A stretch of 8,056 nt of DNA from Candidatus Apopatocola equi (GTDB lineage: Bacteria; Bacillota; Clostridia; Oscillospirales; Oscillospiraceae), in NCBI GenBank assembly GCA_018065965.1, contig JAGHSH010000002.1:1-8056 (forward strand), in the 5' to 3' direction. Position 1 is the first letter of the stretch; the number at the start of each line of letters is the position of its first letter. This document shows positions 5,472-8,056 of this stretch, one piece after another. Made by a program: the position numbers and the translations under genes. Under the pieces are notes generated by a model. It had not been told where the DNA came from and made no database searches. It was given only the letters and a program-made list of their open reading frames with translations.

Positions 5472-6647
5472 ATGAAGAAGATTTTTGCTCTTCTGCTCGC
5501 TCTGTGCATGGTTCTCTCCCTGTGCGCCTGCGGCGGCACCAAGGAAGAGACCAAGACTGAGGAGCCCGCTGCTGAGGCTGCTGAGCCCGAGACCGCTGAG
5601 GCCGCCGAGGAGACCGAAGAGGTCGAAGAGGCTGCCATGGCCGTTGCCATGATCACCGACTACGGCGACATCACCGACCAGAGCTTCAACCAGACCACCT
5701 ACGAGGCCTGCAAGGCTTTCTGCGAAGAGAACGCCATCGAGTTCAAGTACTACAAGCCCGCCTCCGATTCTGACGATGACCGTATCGCCATGATCGACAT
5801 GGCCATCGACGAGGGCTTCAACGTGGTCGTTATGCCCGGCTACGCTTTCGCTCCCGCCATCAAGGCCACCGCTGAGGAGTACCCCGAGGTCACCTTCATC
5901 GCCCTCGACGTGTCTGAGTTCGATCTGGGCTACGAAGGCGCCATCCCCGCCAACCTCTACTCCGCTGTCTATCAGGAAGAGCTGTGCGGCTACATGGCCG
6001 GCTACGCTGCTGTGAAGCTCGGCTATGAGAAGCTCGGCTTCCTGGGCGGCATGGCTGTTCCCGCCGTTGTTCGCTACGGCTTCGGCTTCGTGCAGGGCGC
6101 TGACGCTGCTGCTGCCGAGCTGGACAAGACCATCGAGATGAACTACGCCTACGGCAACCAGTTCTTCGGCGACGCCGACATCACCGCCGCCATGGATACC
6201 TGGTACGAGGCCGGCACGCAGGTCGTCTTTGCCTGCGGCGGCGGCATCTACTCCTCCGCTGCTGAGGCTGCTGCCAAGGTCGATGGCAAGGTCATCGGCG
6301 TTGACGTGGACCAGAGCTTCAACATTGACGCCACCTACGGCGAGGGCATGACCGTTACCTCCGCCATGAAGGGTCTCGCCGCCACCGTGAAGACTCTCCT
6401 CACCGCTGTGCAGGACGGCACCTTCGAGGGCGGCCAGGTCGCCACTCTGGGTCTCGTGTCCGAGAACCCCGAAGAGAACTACGTCCAGATCCCCATGACC
6501 ACTCAGTTCGCTGAGGGCTTCACCGCTGAGGATTACGCCGCTCTGGTCGCTGCCATGTTCAATGGCGAGATCACCGTGTCCGACGCTATCGAGACCATGC
6601 CTGAGACCACCAACACCACCGTCAACGACATGGGCAACCTGAAGTAA
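5472..6647 (+). CDS. BMP-family (PnrA-like) substrate-binding lipoprotein
   Basis: A 391-residue lipoprotein of the BMP family (Med/PnrA type), the periplasmic-binding-protein fold that captures ligand for an ABC importer. Characterised members mostly bind purine nucleosides. The start at 5472 has AAGGAGGA 11 bases upstream and a signal peptide with Cys20 as the lipidation site. Residues 23-55 form an Ala/Glu-rich linker. The binding domain opens with TDYGDITDQSFNQ at 62-74, the family's ligand-contact loop. GVDVDQSFN begins at 276, with Asp278 the expected ribose-contacting acid (inference from PnrA). The C-terminus looks complete. Strong bias to C-ending codons, a good promoter and a structured leader suggest abundant expression. 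No permease or ATPase gene follows: a terminator starts about 24 bases after the stop. Its leader shares an exact 48-bp segment with the divergent nucleotidase gene. Ligand assignment to nucleosides rests on family and neighbours, not on proof. Confidence 0.9.
   Translation: MKKIFALLLALCMVLSLCACGGTKEETKTEEPAAEAAEPETAEAAEETEEVEEAAMAVAMITDYGDITDQSFNQTTYEACKAFCEENAIEFKYYKPASDSDDDRIAMIDMAIDEGFNVVVMPGYAFAPAIKATAEEYPEVTFIALDVSEFDLGYEGAIPANLYSAVYQEELCGYMAGYAAVKLGYEKLGFLGGMAVPAVVRYGFGFVQGADAAAAELDKTIEMNYAYGNQFFGDADITAAMDTWYEAGTQVVFACGGGIYSSAAEAAAKVDGKVIGVDVDQSFNIDATYGEGMTVTSAMKGLAATVKTLLTAVQDGTFEGGQVATLGLVSENPEENYVQIPMTTQFAEGFTAEDYAALVAAMFNGEITVSDAIETMPETTNTTVNDMGNLK
5502..5549. repeat. 48-bp exact inverted repeat, right copy
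   Basis: Partner of the copy at 4467-4514. It covers the signal-peptide core, the lipobox and the first residues after Cys20 of the BMP-family lipoprotein, in the same codon phase as in the nucleotidase gene. Confidence 0.9.
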
Positions 6648-6670
6648 TTCAGACTTGTTTTTCCAACAGG

Positions 6671-6702
6671 ATCCGCTCCGGGAAACCGGAGCGGATTTTT
6701 TT
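6671..6702 (+). terminator. Terminator of the BMP-family gene
   Basis: An uninterrupted 11-bp stem pairs 6671-6681 with 6686-6696 around a GAAA tetraloop. Seven T follow (6696-6702). Confidence 0.95.
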
Positions 6703-6851
6703 GCTTTTCCCCACACGGTGGGGCGATCCGTTTTCCCGCGGCGCGGTGCCGCAGGGATGAGAGCAGGATGAACCGAGCATAAACAAAAAGCAGCTCCCGC
6801 AATGGCGGGGCGTCATAAAACAGTAAATGTTTAAGAATTGAAAAAGATGGG

Positions 6852-6877
6852 AAGGCGTGGCTTCGGTCACGCCTTTT
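6852..6877 (+). terminator. Terminator-like hairpin with cTTCGg loop
   Basis: A 10-bp stem (one G-T pair) pairs 6852-6861 with 6866-6875, closed by the very stable C(TTCG)G tetraloop and followed by TTTTCACTTTTC. The T-tract is short and interrupted. No gene is seen immediately upstream, so it could end read-through, a small RNA, or be the remnant of a lost gene. Confidence 0.5.
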
Positions 6878-7006
6878 CACTTTTCAACGGTACAATACGG
6901 CAGGGGTTGGGGAAGGCACTCCCCAACAAGTATGTGACCGTGGGAAAATGAGTGTGATACGAAATTTGGTACCATGGTCGATACTTGCCCTTTACGCTCA
7001 TTTAAA

Positions 7007-7059
7007 TTGATATTGTTCGCCATATCGTATACAATGACACTGTAGCACATAGTGTTTTT
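7007..7059 (+). promoter_or_regulatory. Promoter-like pair running into a small hairpin and T-run
   Basis: TTGATA (7007-7012) and TACAAT (7030-7035) are 17 bp apart, and the -10 lies in an imperfect palindrome at 7024-7035. A 7-bp hairpin at 7037-7055 with five T (7055-7059) starts immediately after, so a transcript from here would be very short. The region is AT-rich and chance is possible. Confidence 0.25.
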
Positions 7060-7101
7060 GAAATGGTGATTTTTATGATTTTTAATTTGTTGCCGATTAT
7101 G

Positions 7102-7135
7102 GCAGGTGCAACGCACAAGTGCGCATTGCGCCTGC
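7102..7135. other. 14-bp hairpin upstream of the XRE regulator
   Basis: The outer ten pairs join 7102-7111 with 7126-7135 (one T-G wobble). After a two-base bulge, four more pairs join 7112-7115 with 7120-7123 around CAAG. There is no T-tract on either strand, so it is not a simple terminator. It ends 8 bases before the -35 box of the XRE gene and could be an operator or a mobile-element end. Confidence 0.5.
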
Positions 7136-7142
7136 GGGTTGC

Positions 7143-7171
7143 TTGATATTCCATTGGCAGAAAGCTAATAT
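7143..7171 (+). promoter_or_regulatory. Promoter for the XRE-family regulator
   Basis: TTGATA at 7143-7148 and TAATAT at 7166-7171 are 17 bp apart. The ribosome binding site GGGAGG is at 7192-7197, seven bases before the ATG at 7205. Confidence 0.65.
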
Positions 7172-7204
7172 GGAGTCATCCAATAGAGCGTGGGAGGCGT
7201 TTAT

Positions 7205-7906
7205 ATGTTAAATGAAAACCTTTCAAGGGTAAGAAAAGAGCGCGGTCTAACCCAAGAGGCTTTGGCAATCAAGCTGAATGTCGTAAGACAGACCGTTTCA
7301 AAATGGGAAAAAGGCACTGCGGTCCCTGACGCTGATACCCTTTGCAGAATTGCGGATGCCTTGGACGTGTCTATTGCTGTTCTTCTGGGAGATTCGGAAT
7401 ATGAAGCACAACAGGATACAGGAGCAATCGCAAAAGCGTTGGCACAAATCAACGAACAGCTTGCCATCAGAAATCGGCATACCGCAACGGTATGGAAAGT
7501 ATTATGCCTGATTTCTTTGATCGTTATTGGTATTCTGCTTGGGAAAGCCCATTGGGAGACGAATCGTGAAGATTCAGCCATTCGCTTGCCTGATCTCGTA
7601 GAAGTTTCGGATGTTAATTTCAACTCTAACGATGAAGAACTGACCTGCTTCTTTGTCCCCAGTATCGGGAATGAAGATATTTCCTATATGGTAACTTTGA
7701 GTTGTATTGATAAAAGTATTTCGGGTGCCACAACTACTGCACAATATAAAAACGGAATTTGTACCGCATCGTTTGACAAGAGTAAATTATTTGGATACGC
7801 AGGGTATTGTGCAGTGCTCAGTATTGATTATCACGGAGATGTCCGGAATGTGACACTTGCAGATGGTTTGTGCTTTGACGAAAATAGTTGTTCATGGCAG
7901 CATTAA
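7205..7906 (+). CDS. Membrane-anchored XRE-family transcriptional regulator
   Basis: A 233-residue protein. An in-frame GTG at 7190 would add five residues, but GGGAGG at 7192-7197 overlaps it and serves the ATG at 7205. Residues 4-61 are a Cro/C1-type helix-turn-helix: the sequence RKERGLTQEALA, the recognition helix RQTVSKWEKG at 28-37, then VPDADTLCRIADALDVSI. Residues 73-92 may be a short helix. Residues 95-113 are a single hydrophobic transmembrane segment. Residues 115-233 would lie outside the cytoplasm, with several Cys and predicted beta strands but no domain I recognise. This architecture (DNA-binding head, one membrane span, external domain) is known in Firmicutes and suggests envelope or ligand sensing, but the signal and targets are unknown. 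A+T content and codon use differ sharply from the genes to the left, consistent with horizontal transfer. No partner gene is visible. Confidence 0.88.
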   Translation: MLNENLSRVRKERGLTQEALAIKLNVVRQTVSKWEKGTAVPDADTLCRIADALDVSIAVLLGDSEYEAQQDTGAIAKALAQINEQLAIRNRHTATVWKVLCLISLIVIGILLGKAHWETNREDSAIRLPDLVEVSDVNFNSNDEELTCFFVPSIGNEDISYMVTLSCIDKSISGATTTAQYKNGICTASFDKSKLFGYAGYCAVLSIDYHGDVRNVTLADGLCFDENSCSWQH

Positions 7907-7950
7907 TTGAGATTAGAACAACAACTTTCAGTTTACTCTCTCGATGGTAG

Positions 7951-7965
7951 TTGCCGGTACGGCAA
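7951..7965. other. Small hairpin downstream of the XRE gene
   Basis: TTGCCG (7951-7956) pairs with CGGCAA (7960-7965) around a three-base loop. It has no T-tract of its own. It lies eight bases before the larger hairpin at 7973-8017 and may act with it. Confidence 0.35.
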
Positions 7966-7972
7966 TAAGTAA

Positions 7973-8017
7973 AAATACCGAGTACTGTGGGGTTTGATCC
8001 CATAGTACTCGGTATTT
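7973..8017 (-). terminator. 19-bp hairpin terminator between convergent genes
   Basis: A 19-bp stem with one G-T pair joins 7973-7991 and 7999-8017 around a 7-base loop. On the minus strand it runs into a five-T tract (complement of 7971-7975). On the plus strand the tail is only T-rich (TTTCATTTCATTTTC). It most likely terminates a minus-strand gene entering from the right and may also stop the XRE transcript. Confidence 0.75.
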
Positions 8018-8056
8018 CATTTCATTTTCGCCAATCCATTAGTGACAGTGCTCATT
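8017..8056 (-). CDS. Possible 3' end of a minus-strand gene
   Basis: On the minus strand one frame is open from the window edge to a TGA (complement of 8017-8019), giving a C-terminal tail of MSTVTNGLAKMK. The stop codon touches the base of the terminator hairpin at 7973-8017, the usual position for a gene end, which is the main support. The fragment is too short to assign to a family, and the ATG at 8055 could also be an internal Met. Confidence 0.35.
   Translation of the reverse strand, partial: MSTVTNGLAKMK

Larger units (their letters stand above)
6648..7204. other. Gene-poor, hairpin-rich intergenic region
   Basis: About 560 bp with no convincing coding region. Besides the terminator at 6671 it holds hairpins at 6709-6723 (6 bp), 6734-6757 (9 bp with a bulged A), 6796-6809 (5 bp), 6852-6875 (10 bp, TTCG loop), 6907-6926 (7 bp), 7037-7055 (7 bp, followed by five T) and 7102-7135 (14 bp). 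A minus-strand open frame at 6877-7116 lacks a ribosome binding site and is not called. Composition shifts from GC-rich to AT-rich near 6,880-6,950. Confidence 0.7.

Noticed and set aside
5451..6716. Minus-strand open frame opposite the BMP-family gene
   Set aside because: Antisense shadow of a strongly biased gene, running through its promoter leader and terminator.
6877..7116. 79-codon minus-strand frame in the hairpin-rich region
   Set aside because: No ribosome binding site before either Met, its start lies inside the 7102-7135 hairpin, it reads through two other hairpins, and no domain was recognised. It could be a remnant.
7190..7204. GTG start giving a five-residue longer XRE protein
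   Set aside because: The GTG overlaps the GGGAGG that is correctly spaced for the ATG at 7205, and XRE proteins usually begin a few residues before the first helix, as from 7205.
7973..8017. GGGGTTTGATCCC in the terminal hairpin, recalling a tRNA T-arm
   Set aside because: No acceptor, D or anticodon arms can be built around it and the loop is not TTCRANY. It is better explained as a terminator.
1..8056. CRISPR array, IS element ends, tRNA or rRNA
   Set aside because: No regularly spaced direct repeats, no transposase-like frame and no cloverleaf or rRNA signature were seen on either strand.

Overview
The window looks like chromosomal DNA from a fairly GC-rich Clostridia-type Firmicute, probably a gut Oscillospiraceae/Ruminococcaceae relative. 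The signs are lipoprotein leaders ending in CACGG, GGAGG ribosome binding sites, an URO-D-family corrinoid-type methyltransferase, a BMP-family binding lipoprotein and a membrane-anchored XRE regulator. This placement is an inference from gene style; there is no rRNA or other marker gene here.

Layout. 1-80: an intrinsic terminator, probably of an upstream plus-strand gene outside the window. 155-1456 (+): a lipoprotein with Cys-rich zinc-ribbon-like N-terminal repeats and a beta-strand repeat body. 1673-2761 (+): an URO-D superfamily methyltransferase with an HxC metal motif, standing alone. 2775-2867: back-to-back terminators where this gene converges with the next. 2892-4544 (-): a 5'-nucleotidase lipoprotein. 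4743-5324 (+): thymidine kinase. 5472-6647 (+): a BMP/PnrA-like nucleoside-binding lipoprotein, followed by a strong GAAA-loop terminator. 6648-7204: about 560 bp without a convincing gene but with many hairpins. 7205-7906 (+): an AT-rich XRE-type membrane-anchored regulator. 7973-8017: a 19-bp hairpin that probably terminates a minus-strand gene entering from the right.

How the genes fit together. The 5'-nucleotidase (nucleotide to nucleoside outside the membrane), the BMP-type lipoprotein (nucleoside capture) and thymidine kinase (re-phosphorylation inside) make a plausible nucleoside-scavenging locus, although no ABC permease or ATPase gene is present. The nucleotidase and BMP genes face away from each other around tdk. 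They share an exact 48-bp stretch in their signal-peptide codons, in inverted orientation and in the same codon register. Recombination between the copies would flip tdk and swap the promoters and start codons of the two lipoproteins without breaking either frame. This is the most unusual structure in the window.

The right end, from about 6,880 on, is visibly richer in A+T and uses different codons (for example about 40% GC at 7201-7260 against about 60% at 2281-2340). This suggests an acquired segment. No transposase, integrase, CRISPR array, tRNA or rRNA was recognised.
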